Source: Candidatus Uhrbacteria bacterium (lineage in GTDB: Bacteria > Patescibacteriota > Patescibacteriia > 2-12-FULL-60-25). From it: a stretch of 32,974 bases of DNA. Where the stretch lies: assembly GCA_023246415.1 (NCBI GenBank), contig JAHFIK010000004.1, positions 13,563 through 46,536 of the forward strand, given 5' to 3'. The notes beneath the pieces are model-generated. The model ran no database searches. It was not told the origin of the DNA and worked only from the letters and a program-made list of their open reading frames with translations. The position numbers were made by a program, and so were the translations under genes. Each line of letters starts with the position of its first letter. Positions within the stretch are counted from its first letter, which is position 1. Positions 1-9,897 of this stretch are shown here, piece by piece.

Positions 1-79
1 ATGCCTGCCCCACTTGACCTGCCCTAAAATCTCTGCTAGCTTGAGCGTACTGGTCCTTAGACATGGGAAAGGCACCCAC

Positions 80-805
80 ATGGCACAACAAAAGACGACT
101 CACTGTGAGCCCGCAACGCTCAATATCTTGTATGAACACCTGGAAGTCGGCGGCGTCACGCTCGAAGCCATCAACCTGCGTCGAAACGCGCTGCAGCAGC
201 TCGTTCGACAGGCTGAAATCGGCAACCGGATCGCGATCCGACTCCTGACGCGAGCGCTCAAGCGCTCACTCATCCAGCGCGCGCTGATGACCTGGACGGT
301 TTCGAACGACATGCTCATCGCGCACAGCGACGAAGCAACGACGCACGAGATCTGCGTTCTCCTCTATAAGTCCTGGCTACGAGCTGGATATTACAGAGCG
401 GCACTCAGCTGCGTCTCGAACGCCCTCTTCGCATTTGTCGACACCTCTCGGCAATACATTGATCGGCAATATCGCGCGATCATCTGCTATGAGCTCGGCG
501 AGTACGAACGTGCGATCGACCTCATCCAAGACCTCGTCGGAGATCTGCAAAAGATGAGTCGCAACGGAGCAACCTGTCTCCCGCTGTCGCCTGAATCTCA
601 GCTCCATCTCCATCTGCTCAAGTGCAAAGCATTTGAAGCCATCGGTCGGCCAAATTGGGCCGAAACCTACTACTGCAATACGACGACTGAATTCGCCGAG
701 CGCGCCGGTCTCAATCTTCCAGATTGGCTCCCGACGAACTTGCGCGATCGCGTTTCACAGGTCGTCTGCACGTCGCCCGAGCAACTCGCTCAGGCCGCCG
801 TCTAA
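80..805 (+). CDS. hypothetical protein (helical, possibly TPR-like)
   Basis: ORF 14..805; internal ATG at 80 (MAQQKTTHCEP...) is preceded by the purine-rich stretch gggaaagg. Helical pattern such as YRAALSCVSNALFAF / YERAIDLIQDLV is TPR-like. No family recognised. Confidence 0.6.
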   Translation: MAQQKTTHCEPATLNILYEHLEVGGVTLEAINLRRNALQQLVRQAEIGNRIAIRLLTRALKRSLIQRALMTWTVSNDMLIAHSDEATTHEICVLLYKSWLRAGYYRAALSCVSNALFAFVDTSRQYIDRQYRAIICYELGEYERAIDLIQDLVGDLQKMSRNGATCLPLSPESQLHLHLLKCKAFEAIGRPNWAETYYCNTTTEFAERAGLNLPDWLPTNLRDRVSQVVCTSPEQLAQAAV

Positions 806-885
806 CCTTTTGGTGCCTTCCCAGTCCTGACAACGTCCGCGTCTGATCCACGAGCCTCGTGATCACCGCGGACGTTTTCTCATTT

Positions 886-973
886 TAGGTGAGTATGCGA
901 GTGGGTGAGTAGGTGAGTATGCCGGATCCAGATCCGACCTACTCACCTACTCACCCACTCGCATACTCACCTA
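886..973. repeat. long inverted repeat (34-bp arms), possible bidirectional terminator
   Basis: Left arm 886-919 taggtgagtatgcgagtgggtgagtaggtgagta is the exact reverse complement of 940-973; the centre contains cggatc-ca-gatccg. It lies between convergent ORFs and ends right at the Sua5 stop codon. Confidence 0.9.
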
Positions 974-1633
974 TTACGAAATCCGTATTCCGCCCTGACG
1001 TACGATCTCAATCACCCCCGCATCTGAAATGCGAACGACCGTCGTCGGCTTCCGTCGTGGACGTGCGCCCGCATCAATCAATAGATCCGGCCGCGTATGC
1101 GAAGAGACTCGTGTCGATGTATTCACGTTTTTAAATGCACGGACGACGCCCTTCCCAGATGATGCAGGTATCTTTCCGCTCTGATTCGCACTCGTTGCGG
1201 CGATCGGTGAACCGAATGCGAGGATGCATTCCTGTAAAAATCGATCTGACGTCACACGAATCCCAATGACGCGCTTTGGATTGACGCGTGACGCCAGCGT
1301 TTTTCCTTTTTTGAGATGCGTGAGGAGTGTGAGCGGTCCCGGCCAACAGACCTTCGCAATTTTTTCTTCAAAACAATTTAACGCCGCAATCGACGTGGCC
1401 TGTTTCATTGATCCGGCGATCAGCTGGATCGGCTTCTTCTCGTCTCGACCCTTGATGGCAAAAAGCCGCTTCACGGCCTTCACATTTTTCGCATCACACC
1501 CGATGCCATACACCGTCTCCGTCGGAAAGGCGACAACCTCCCCGCGCTTCAGCGCCTTCACCGCACTTGCAATCGCGAATGCACGGGTCTTTGAAGAAAG
1601 AGGGATGATGATCATACTCGGAAATTTTTTCAT
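974..1633 (-). CDS. Sua5/YciO/YrdC family threonylcarbamoyl-AMP synthase
   Basis: ALKRGEVVAFPTETVYGIGCDAKN, KGRDEKKPIQLIAGS, WPGPLTLL, IGIRVTSD and SPIAATSANQSGKIPAS are hallmark YrdC/Sua5 motifs. Start could be the internal Met at 1615. Confidence 0.93.
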   Translation of the reverse strand: MKKFPSMIIIPLSSKTRAFAIASAVKALKRGEVVAFPTETVYGIGCDAKNVKAVKRLFAIKGRDEKKPIQLIAGSMKQATSIAALNCFEEKIAKVCWPGPLTLLTHLKKGKTLASRVNPKRVIGIRVTSDRFLQECILAFGSPIAATSANQSGKIPASSGKGVVRAFKNVNTSTRVSSHTRPDLLIDAGARPRRKPTTVVRISDAGVIEIVRQGGIRIS

Positions 1634-1669
1634 AACGTAGGGGCGGGGCCTGGCCCCGCCCCTACGTTA
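1633..1669. repeat. GC-rich palindrome (18-bp arms, 1-nt centre)
   Basis: taacgtaggggcggggcc-t-ggccccgcccctacgtta, perfect inverted repeat between the epimerase stop (1677) and the Sua5 start (1633). Confidence 0.9.
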
Positions 1670-1676
1670 GATTTTT

Positions 1677-2657
1677 TTAGAGAAAACACCTGAGCGCAGC
1701 CATGACACCCTTCTTCGGCTTCCAGTTTGCCTCGAACCAAATAATCGTTTGTCTCAATCCATCATCGATCTTCACCTTTGGCTTCCAACCGGTGACCTGA
1801 TGGAGATGCGACGCATTTAAGACACTTCGCATTGGCGCATTTTTATCCGCTGGCCCTTTCTTCGCCTTCTTCCGGTAGCAGGTAATCTTCGCCATCTTCT
1901 TATACAGCGTTGCAATGTCTGTTTCTTTTCCGGTTCCAACATTAAACGTCCCAGTGAGTCCCGGCTTCGCGATAACCGACATGATGGCACCGACGACATC
2001 TTCAACAAAAACAAAATCACGCGTCTGTTTTCCGGTTCCATTCACCTGGAGCGTTTCGTTCATGAGCATCCGAGAGGCAAAAATGGAGATGACCCCCGCC
2101 TCCCCTTCCGGATTCTGGCGTGGTCCATAGACGTTCGCGAATCGCATGGAGACAAACGGCAACCCATACTGTTCTCGATAGAATGCGCCGTATCGTTCAA
2201 TCGTGTACTTCGCAATGGCATACGGACTCAGCGGTTCCACCGGATCCGTCTCTTTCGTTGGGAGATACTGCTCATTCGCCAACGCCCCACCGCTTGAGGC
2301 GAACACGAATCGCTCGACGCCCGCACGGCTGGCGGCATCGATCAACCCAAGGGACGCCATGACGTTCGTTTCCGCATCACGGATCGGCTCTTTAATCGAC
2401 GTATTCACGCTGATCTGCGCCGCGAGATGAAACACCGCCTTCGGCTTCATCCGAAGAATCCATTCGCTCACCTTTGGACTGGCGATATCCTGTTTAATAA
2501 ATGCGGCCGCCGGATGAACAAACTTTCGCTTTCCGCTGGAAAGATTATCGATCACGACCACGTGCCAACCGGCCGTAAGTAACGCTTCAACGAGCTGTGA
2601 ACCGATAAATCCAGCGCCGCCAGTGACGAGTGCAAGAGGCTTGTGAGAGTGAGGCAT
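1677..2657 (-). CDS. NAD-dependent epimerase/dehydratase (SDR; UDP-glucose 4-epimerase-like)
   Basis: Start taken at MPHSHKPLALVTGGAGFIGSQLVEALL (Rossmann GGxGFIG); FASSGG, YAIAKYTIERYG (YxxxK) and RFANVYGPRQNP. The ORF extends to 2762 but that extension overlaps a repeat. Confidence 0.92.
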   Translation of the reverse strand: MPHSHKPLALVTGGAGFIGSQLVEALLTAGWHVVVIDNLSSGKRKFVHPAAAFIKQDIASPKVSEWILRMKPKAVFHLAAQISVNTSIKEPIRDAETNVMASLGLIDAASRAGVERFVFASSGGALANEQYLPTKETDPVEPLSPYAIAKYTIERYGAFYREQYGLPFVSMRFANVYGPRQNPEGEAGVISIFASRMLMNETLQVNGTGKQTRDFVFVEDVVGAIMSVIAKPGLTGTFNVGTGKETDIATLYKKMAKITCYRKKAKKGPADKNAPMRSVLNASHLHQVTGWKPKVKIDDGLRQTIIWFEANWKPKKGVMAALRCFL

Positions 2658-2715
2658 AGAAAGATGAGGGTAGTATAGCAAATTTGAGCGGCGAAATATA
2701 AAAACGCCTTCACAA

Positions 2716-2838
2716 TTTCCCGAGGAGTCATCGACGAGGGATTCCTTAGAAATGACTCCCACCAGAGAAGTTGTACCTCCATCATCCAGATCTCGCTTCC
2801 AATCCGCCTAGGCGGATCGTCGCGGACTCCTCGGGAAA
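2716..2838. mobile_element. short inverted-repeat element, related ends to the GIY-YIG-flanking repeats
   Basis: Left end tttcccgaggagtcatcgacgagggattcctt (2716-) and right end gatcgtcgcggactcctcgggaaa (2815-2838) are inverted relative to each other and match the 31716/32208 ends; contains the palindrome atccgcctaggcggat. Mobility is not demonstrated. Confidence 0.5.
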
Positions 2839-2853
2839 GTAAAAAATCAGTCA

Positions 2854-3990
2854 CTACAGCGACTCCGCATTCAATTTTGCTGGGATGTCCCGCTCTCCGG
2901 CCCGCATGCGGAGATACCCTTCGACAAAGCGATCAAGATCTCCATCAAGCACCTGCTCCGCATCAGATGTCTCCACATCCGTGCGAAGATCTTTGACGAG
3001 CTTGTAGGGGTGAATCACGTAGCTTCGAATCTGACTCCCCCACTCTGCACTCTTAAACTCTCCGCGCAATTCTTTTTTCTCGTTCGCAAGTTCTTCTTCT
3101 TTCAAGACGAACAGCTTCGCTTTCAAAATCTTCATCGCGGTCGCCTTATTCTGTTGCTGCGATCGTTCATTCTGACAACTCACCACGATCCCCGTCGGAA
3201 GATGAACGAGACGAACTGCGGAATACGTCGTGTTCACCGACTGACCGCCTTTGCCGCCGGACATAAAGGTATCAATCCGCAAATCATCCGGTTTAATTTC
3301 AATATCCACGCTCTCATCAAATTCCGGAAGCACCTCGACGAGCGCGAACGAGGTCTGCCGCAAATGATCTGCATTGAATGGTGAGAGCCGTACAAGTCGA
3401 TGGACGCCCGCTTCGCTTTTCAACGTACCATAGGCATATCGCCCTTCGATAAACATTGTCGCGGATTTGATTCCGGCCTCCGTCCCACGGCTCTCATCAA
3501 GCACCGTGACCTTCCATCCCTTGCGTTCCGCGTATCGGAGATACATGCGCATCAGCATTTCTGCCCAGTCCTGCGCATCCGTTCCGCCGGCACCCGCATG
3601 GATCCCCATCACGACGTTCTTCGCATCATGCGCGCCCGAAAGGAGCATCGCGAATTCCATGTCTGCATACCGTTTTTCAAATGCCGCAATCTGCGATTCT
3701 GCATCGCTGAGCATCGCGGCTTCCCCGTCGTGAATCGCGATCTCAACGATCTCCATCAGTTCGGTCGTCTCAGATCGTAATGCCGTCCACGCGTCGACCT
3801 CCTTCTGCAATTCTGAAAGCGCTTGACTCTCGCGGCGTGCACGATCCGGATCGCTCCAAAAATCAGGCGCAGAAACTGCCGTTTCGAGGGCTTCGATTTC
3901 TTTTTTTCGCGCATCCAAATTCAAAATCGCCCAAGCTTCATGAATCTTGGTCAGAAGAGATTGGAGACGATCGTGAAGGGGGTGGGACAT
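2854..3990 (-). CDS. prfB: peptide chain release factor 2 (RF2)
   Basis: GGKGGQSVNTTYSAVRLVHLPTGIVVSCQNERSQQQNK (GGQ motif), RLSPFNADHLRQTSFA (SPF tripeptide typical of RF2), SQIRSYVIHPYKLVKDLRT. Confidence 0.95.
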   Translation of the reverse strand: MSHPLHDRLQSLLTKIHEAWAILNLDARKKEIEALETAVSAPDFWSDPDRARRESQALSELQKEVDAWTALRSETTELMEIVEIAIHDGEAAMLSDAESQIAAFEKRYADMEFAMLLSGAHDAKNVVMGIHAGAGGTDAQDWAEMLMRMYLRYAERKGWKVTVLDESRGTEAGIKSATMFIEGRYAYGTLKSEAGVHRLVRLSPFNADHLRQTSFALVEVLPEFDESVDIEIKPDDLRIDTFMSGGKGGQSVNTTYSAVRLVHLPTGIVVSCQNERSQQQNKATAMKILKAKLFVLKEEELANEKKELRGEFKSAEWGSQIRSYVIHPYKLVKDLRTDVETSDAEQVLDGDLDRFVEGYLRMRAGERDIPAKLNAESL

Positions 3991-3998
3991 AAAAAGGG

Positions 3999-4076
3999 AA
4001 ACGGTAAACGGTGAGCGGGAAGCGGGACAGAATCGTCGTCCCCGCTTGCCGCTTCCCCTTTACCGTTTACCGCTCG
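3999..4076. repeat. imperfect word-type inverted repeat upstream of prfB
   Basis: aacggtaaacggtgagcgggaagcggg versus reverse complement of cccgcttgccgcttcccctttaccgtttaccgct. Confidence 0.75.
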
Positions 4077-4086
4077 TTGCCTTCAG

Positions 4087-4446
4087 TCAAAGATTGACCT
4101 TGTTCCGATACTTCCCGATTCCCGGAATCTCCCAGAACTCGCCCTGGATCGCCTTAATGAAACAGATGATGCTCAGAATGAGTGTGACGAGATTCCCGAT
4201 CGGCGCGATGATCGTCCACCCAATGAATGGAACGGTTCCCAGAATCCACACGAGCACTTCGACACCGAACAGAACGACCCCCTGCTTCGCGTGCTCTTGC
4301 GTGAACTTTGAGTCCTTCTTTGAAAGGAGAATAATCACACTTAGGATCCCAACATAACTCAGCGCAGCAACCAGACTGTTCGCACTAACGTCTTTCGGGT
4401 CGAACTTCGGGATCACGGTGCCCTGCGTGGCGTTTGGGGTATCCAT
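4087..4446 (-). CDS. small membrane protein, DUF4870/Tic20-like
   Basis: SANSLVAALSYVGILSVIILLSKKDSKFTQEHAKQGVVLFGVEVLVWILGTVPFIGWTIIAPIGNLVTLILSIICFIKAIQGE; 3-4 TM helices and FxxxHAKQ pattern typical of DUF4870-like proteins. Confidence 0.75.
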   Translation of the reverse strand: MDTPNATQGTVIPKFDPKDVSANSLVAALSYVGILSVIILLSKKDSKFTQEHAKQGVVLFGVEVLVWILGTVPFIGWTIIAPIGNLVTLILSIICFIKAIQGEFWEIPGIGKYRNKVNL

Positions 4447-4500
4447 ATGCAAGGAGGATACCGAAAATCAGTGGAAAGGGCAAAGCCGGAGACCCTCCCC

Positions 4501-4526
4501 GGCACGGCGGTCGCGACCGCCGTGCC
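4501..4526. repeat. 26-bp perfect palindrome
   Basis: ggcacggcggtcgcgaccgccgtgcc; followed by ccttcggcaagctcagggcaggctg. Confidence 0.85.
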
Positions 4527-4597
4527 CCCGGCCCTCCCCTTCGGCAAGCTCAGGGCAGGCTGTTGGCAGGGAGAGAGGACGCGATCCTGAGGCCCCT

Positions 4598-4620
4598 AAA
4601 AAAAGAACGGTCCCGTTCTT
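4598..4620 (-). terminator. intrinsic terminator
   Basis: Minus strand: aagaacgg-ga-ccgttctt followed by a T run; lies downstream of the stop of the minus ORF ending at 4655. Confidence 0.65.
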
Positions 4621-4654
4621 GGAAAAAGGATCGTTCTCTTTGAGAGAGCTGTAC

Positions 4655-5401
4655 TTATGCAGCCCGCTCGTTTTCTTGTGATGTTGGGGCCTGGTCTGCC
4701 TGAACCGTTGGCTTTTCGATCAGCCGACCATACTCATCTTCATCCGGCTCCATCACCGATGGAGTGTACGGCGGCTTGCTTCGATCGTCCCACCCTTCAT
4801 CCAATTCTGCCTCAGTGATGTCGTTTTTTGTCAGACGAATTTCCTTCGGTTGCGTCATCGTCGAAACGGGCGCACTCTCGGGCTCACGTTCCGATGGAGT
4901 ACTTTCTGCTTCGACGGGCGACGCTGATTCGGACGGCGCCTCTGTCACGTGCACATCCGACACGAGTTCTGACGAAGCACCTGATCGTTCGCTGTTTGGA
5001 ATCTCGAATGCGGGAAATCCGCTCTCAAGCGTAATCGGACCCCGCTCTTCAACATCAACCGCCGTTGAATGAATCCCGGATTCGATGGGGGTCGAGGACG
5101 ACGGAGCGCCTGGCACAGAGACGGATGAGTTGCCCGCGACATATCCACGAGGAATCTCTGTTTCAACATCAACCGCCGGGTTCATCGCATCAACAAATTG
5201 ACCGATCTCGCTTGAGGTGGGCGCAAACTCTTGCGCGAGTGCCGCACGTTCGCTCGAGGTTGGCTCGACCTCACGAACGGACATCACGCCAGATTGATCA
5301 GCGATGATCGGTTCGCCGATGGAGACATGGATTTCAGGCTCTGAAACGGGCGACGATGGCGGCTCCGGCGAAATGTGTTTGGGCTTAAAAATGTTAAACA
5401 T
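4655..5401 (-). CDS. hypothetical acidic Ser/Pro/Glu-rich (low-complexity) protein
   Basis: MFNIFKPKHISPEPPSSPVSEPEIHVSIGEP...; long acidic disordered composition. Start at 5401 rather than 5419 is assumed. Confidence 0.65.
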   Translation of the reverse strand: MFNIFKPKHISPEPPSSPVSEPEIHVSIGEPIIADQSGVMSVREVEPTSSERAALAQEFAPTSSEIGQFVDAMNPAVDVETEIPRGYVAGNSSVSVPGAPSSSTPIESGIHSTAVDVEERGPITLESGFPAFEIPNSERSGASSELVSDVHVTEAPSESASPVEAESTPSEREPESAPVSTMTQPKEIRLTKNDITEAELDEGWDDRSKPPYTPSVMEPDEDEYGRLIEKPTVQADQAPTSQENERAA

Positions 5402-5408
5402 ATCATTC

Positions 5409-5735
5409 CTAGATTTCACCGCGTTCCATGGCTGTAATCAATTCGCGAATAATCTGCTCACGGATCCGTTCTTGCTCAATCTCGTGTTCCAGTAAAGGAT
5501 CCTGCACTTCCACGACCTGCGGTTCAGGCTCACCAACGTTGCGACGAATCGCATTCGGGGTCTGTTCGGCCTGCGGAATCGCCGATCGATACTGTTCCAT
5601 CGCCGTCAACTTTGATCGAAGCTCGGGTAGTGAGTATTGCTTCAATTCCCGAACAATTCGGGCATTTGAAATGTCGTCCATCAATCGCGGGACTTGCTCT
5701 TGTGGCACTGGAGGGGTCTCAAAGGAAAATGACAT
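5409..5735 (-). CDS. hypothetical protein, paralogue of 5769..6119
   Basis: Shares PVxxxxRLMDDxxNAR and a C-terminal I.E.......GE. tail with the next ORF. Confidence 0.7.
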   Translation of the reverse strand: MSFSFETPPVPQEQVPRLMDDISNARIVRELKQYSLPELRSKLTAMEQYRSAIPQAEQTPNAIRRNVGEPEPQVVEVQDPLLEHEIEQERIREQIIRELITAMERGEI

Positions 5736-5768
5736 ACATGGTTAATGATGACGAATTACAAAGATGTC

Positions 5769-6119
5769 CTAGGCCGCTTCACCCGACTGAATCGCCGCCA
5801 GATACTCGCCGATGAGCGTACGGCGCTTTTCGCGCTTCTCGATTTCCGCAGTGAGTTCAGATGGCTTCATTTTTCCATACGTCGCCTTATCTTCTTCCCA
5901 CGTCAACGCCCCAAGGCCAAAGGGTCCAACGGGTTGCGGATCCGGCGTTAAGAACTGTTTGATGATTTCGATTTCATGCTCTAATCGTCCCACTTCATCC
6001 TGTAATTCAAAGGTGTCCTTTTCTTTGATCTGTTTAAGGGCACGCGCATTCGCTGGATCATCCATGAGTCGTGCATAGGTCTCCACGGGGGCAGGAGCTT
6101 TTTCACCAAAAAATCGCAT
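5769..6119 (-). CDS. hypothetical protein, paralogue of 5409..5735
   Basis: MRFFGEKAPAPVETYARLMDDPANARALKQIKEKDTFELQDEVGRLEHEIEIIK; same layout as its neighbour. Confidence 0.7.
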   Translation of the reverse strand: MRFFGEKAPAPVETYARLMDDPANARALKQIKEKDTFELQDEVGRLEHEIEIIKQFLTPDPQPVGPFGLGALTWEEDKATYGKMKPSELTAEIEKREKRRTLIGEYLAAIQSGEAA

Positions 6120-6190
6120 AAAAAATGGGATGAAATTGAATCTCCCAAAAAGGGTAACATTCGGTTCACAGACCTACAAACCGACCGGAT

Positions 6191-6230
6191 AAAAAATCAA
6201 TCCCCCGTTGCCGAAGCGTCGGGGGATTGA
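6191..6230 (-). terminator. intrinsic terminator downstream of groEL
   Basis: Minus strand: tcaatccccc-N14-gggggattga then ttttttat. Confidence 0.85.
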
Positions 6231-6252
6231 AATTCATTCTATCGTGTTCTGT

Positions 6253-7971
<1,719 letters not shown>

Positions 7972-7975
7972 TCAA

Positions 7976-8269
7976 TTATTCAATCACCGCGAGGACGTCG
8001 GATTCAGAGATGACAAGGAACTCCGTGTCATCCACCTTCACTTCGTCGGGTGAATATTTCTTAAAGACGATCTTCTGACCGACCTTCACATGCATCGGCG
8101 CAACAGATCCGTTGTCGAGGAGCCGACCTGGACCGATGGCGATCACTTCGCCCTGCTCCGGTCGTTCCTTGCTGGCCGTATCTGGCAAAATAATGCCAGA
8201 CGCGGTGACCTCTTCTTTCGTCGATGCCTTCACAATGAGGCGATCTCCTAATGGACGGAGAGTGGACAT
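7976..8269 (-). CDS. groES: co-chaperonin GroES (10 kDa)
   Basis: MSTLRPLGDRLIVKASTKEEVTASGIILPDTASKERPEQGEVIAIGPGRLLDNG...VGQKIVFKKYSPDEVKVDDTEFLVISESDVLAVIE. Confidence 0.98.
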   Translation of the reverse strand: MSTLRPLGDRLIVKASTKEEVTASGIILPDTASKERPEQGEVIAIGPGRLLDNGSVAPMHVKVGQKIVFKKYSPDEVKVDDTEFLVISESDVLAVIE

Positions 8270-8328
8270 AGAATAGAATGTTGAATTGAGAATTTGGAAT
8301 TTGGGTTAGCTCGCTAATCGCGAGGCGA

Positions 8329-8355
8329 CAAGCAGTCTCTCTTTGAGAGTGCTAA
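8329..8355 (-). promoter_or_regulatory. CIRCE-like operator (HrcA site) upstream of groESL
   Basis: Minus strand TTAGCACTC-N9-GACTGCTTG; the first half matches the CIRCE consensus exactly, the second matches GAGTGCTAA at 6/9 positions. About 60 bp upstream of the groES ATG. Confidence 0.75.
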
Positions 8356-8438
8356 CCGCGTAATCGATAGGTTGCCAGCGGCAACGCGCTGCGTCAAGAC
8401 GTCGAATCACCCGATATGTAAACGTCAAGTGTGCTCCT

Positions 8439-8480
8439 CTCAAAAAACGACACACCCCAGCAACACGATGCTGCTGGGGC
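8439..8480 (-). terminator. probable intrinsic terminator downstream of the MFS gene
   Basis: Minus strand: ccccagca-gcatcgtgt-tgctgggg followed by tgtgtcgtttttt. Confidence 0.6.
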
Positions 8481-8527
8481 GAAGTCGGAGTTAAAAAACC
8501 GCTTCAGACAAACTCGCGTTTTAAGCG

Positions 8528-9862
8528 CTATTTGTCTGCGGACGGAGCTGTGTGTGGAAACGGAACAAGGAACGAAACAATAATGGATGGGATCGCGACC
8601 ACCAGGGCATACAGGAAGAATGCTGGATACCCGAGGGACGCGGCGATCGTCCCACTCACCATTGCAGGAATCGAGACGCCCAAATTCATCAACGCCGTTC
8701 CATACCCGCAATGGGCCATCGCATACTTTCCGGGAGACAGCTGCTGCATGATGTAGTTGATGCATGCGATCATACCCATGCCGACACAGAACTGCTCGAT
8801 CGTTGCGCAGATACCGATCGTCCACATGTCCGTGGTGTGCGTCCATGCGAGATACGCAAAGAGCAAAATCGGAATGTTGAAAATCAGCACCAGAAACTTC
8901 AACGAACGTTCGAGGGAATAGCGTGACACAATCTTCCCCGCGATGAGCGAGCTCACCACGAGACCGAGCGTCGCAACCGTCCCATAGACGAAGCCGACTT
9001 GCTGAGTCGACAGTCCGGCGCCACCATTTTCGGGCTTGTCGCGAAGATACAGTTGCGCGATCGCGGAGACCTGACTCTCGGAAACGCGATAGAGGAAGAT
9101 GAATGCAATCATCCACCAGACTTTTGGTTTCTTGAAAAAGTCTGTAACCACGACGCCAAAAACCTTGATCGCTTCAGTCGCCGTCTTCGCATGCGCCTCG
9201 GACGGACTCCCCGGAGGGAGCATACGGGTGTGATACGCAGCGCTCACGGCCATGAATCCTGCCATGACCACAAAGACGAGCGTCCATCCCGCCTCAACGC
9301 CCATCAATTTTTCCAGATGACCGGCGAGGTACACAACCCCGCCCATGGCGATCACTTTCCCGCCCATCCATGCGGCGGACTGAACGCCGGAGAACGCGGC
9401 GAGCGTCGACTTATCGAGCGTCGTCACATACACCCCATCTGACGCAATGTCATGGGTCGCGGACGTGAATGCGAACACCCACAACACACCGAGAGTCGCC
9501 GGAAACCACATGGGCAGATGCGCCACGAACGCGAGTGCGCAAAAGAGCGCCGCAAGCGTAATCTGAGACCAGATGACGATCCGCTTTTTCACGCGAACGA
9601 GCTCACAGAACGGACTCCAAAGGGGCTTGAAGGACCACGTCATTCCCATGAGTCCCACCCAAAAGGTGATGACCGGAATCGCGATCCCTCGGCTCTTGAA
9701 ATACTGCTGTGAGACGAACAACGCAATGTTGTATGGCAAGCTCATCGCGATATACAGCGACGGAACCCACCACCAGGGATACTTGGCCTGATTTGGTTGT
9801 CGAAAAGACACGAAAGATACCTCCTGCGGACCTCGAACATCGAGGCGGGAAAAGCGTAGCAC
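8528..9862 (-). CDS. MFS-type transporter
   Basis: About 12 hydrophobic segments; SLPYNIALFVSQQYFKSRGIAIPVITFWVGLMGMTWSFKPLWSPF, FAFTSATHDIASDGVYVTTL (AmpG/PAT-like DxxxDG). True start may be internal. Confidence 0.8.
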   Translation of the reverse strand: MLRFSRLDVRGPQEVSFVSFRQPNQAKYPWWWVPSLYIAMSLPYNIALFVSQQYFKSRGIAIPVITFWVGLMGMTWSFKPLWSPFCELVRVKKRIVIWSQITLAALFCALAFVAHLPMWFPATLGVLWVFAFTSATHDIASDGVYVTTLDKSTLAAFSGVQSAAWMGGKVIAMGGVVYLAGHLEKLMGVEAGWTLVFVVMAGFMAVSAAYHTRMLPPGSPSEAHAKTATEAIKVFGVVVTDFFKKPKVWWMIAFIFLYRVSESQVSAIAQLYLRDKPENGGAGLSTQQVGFVYGTVATLGLVVSSLIAGKIVSRYSLERSLKFLVLIFNIPILLFAYLAWTHTTDMWTIGICATIEQFCVGMGMIACINYIMQQLSPGKYAMAHCGYGTALMNLGVSIPAMVSGTIAASLGYPAFFLYALVVAIPSIIVSFLVPFPHTAPSADK

Positions 9863-9897
9863 TCACTTTGCCACCGTCAAGTACGTAAAACGATCTG

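Noticed and set aside
886-973. CRISPR-like repeat array
   Set aside because: Words are short, contiguous and arranged as inverted arms; no regular repeat-spacer units and no cas genes. The same applies to the other word hairpins.
8394-9116. Minus ORF of 240 aa overlapping the MFS gene
   Set aside because: Out-of-frame shadow of the MFS transporter; Cys/His/Arg-rich nonsense composition.
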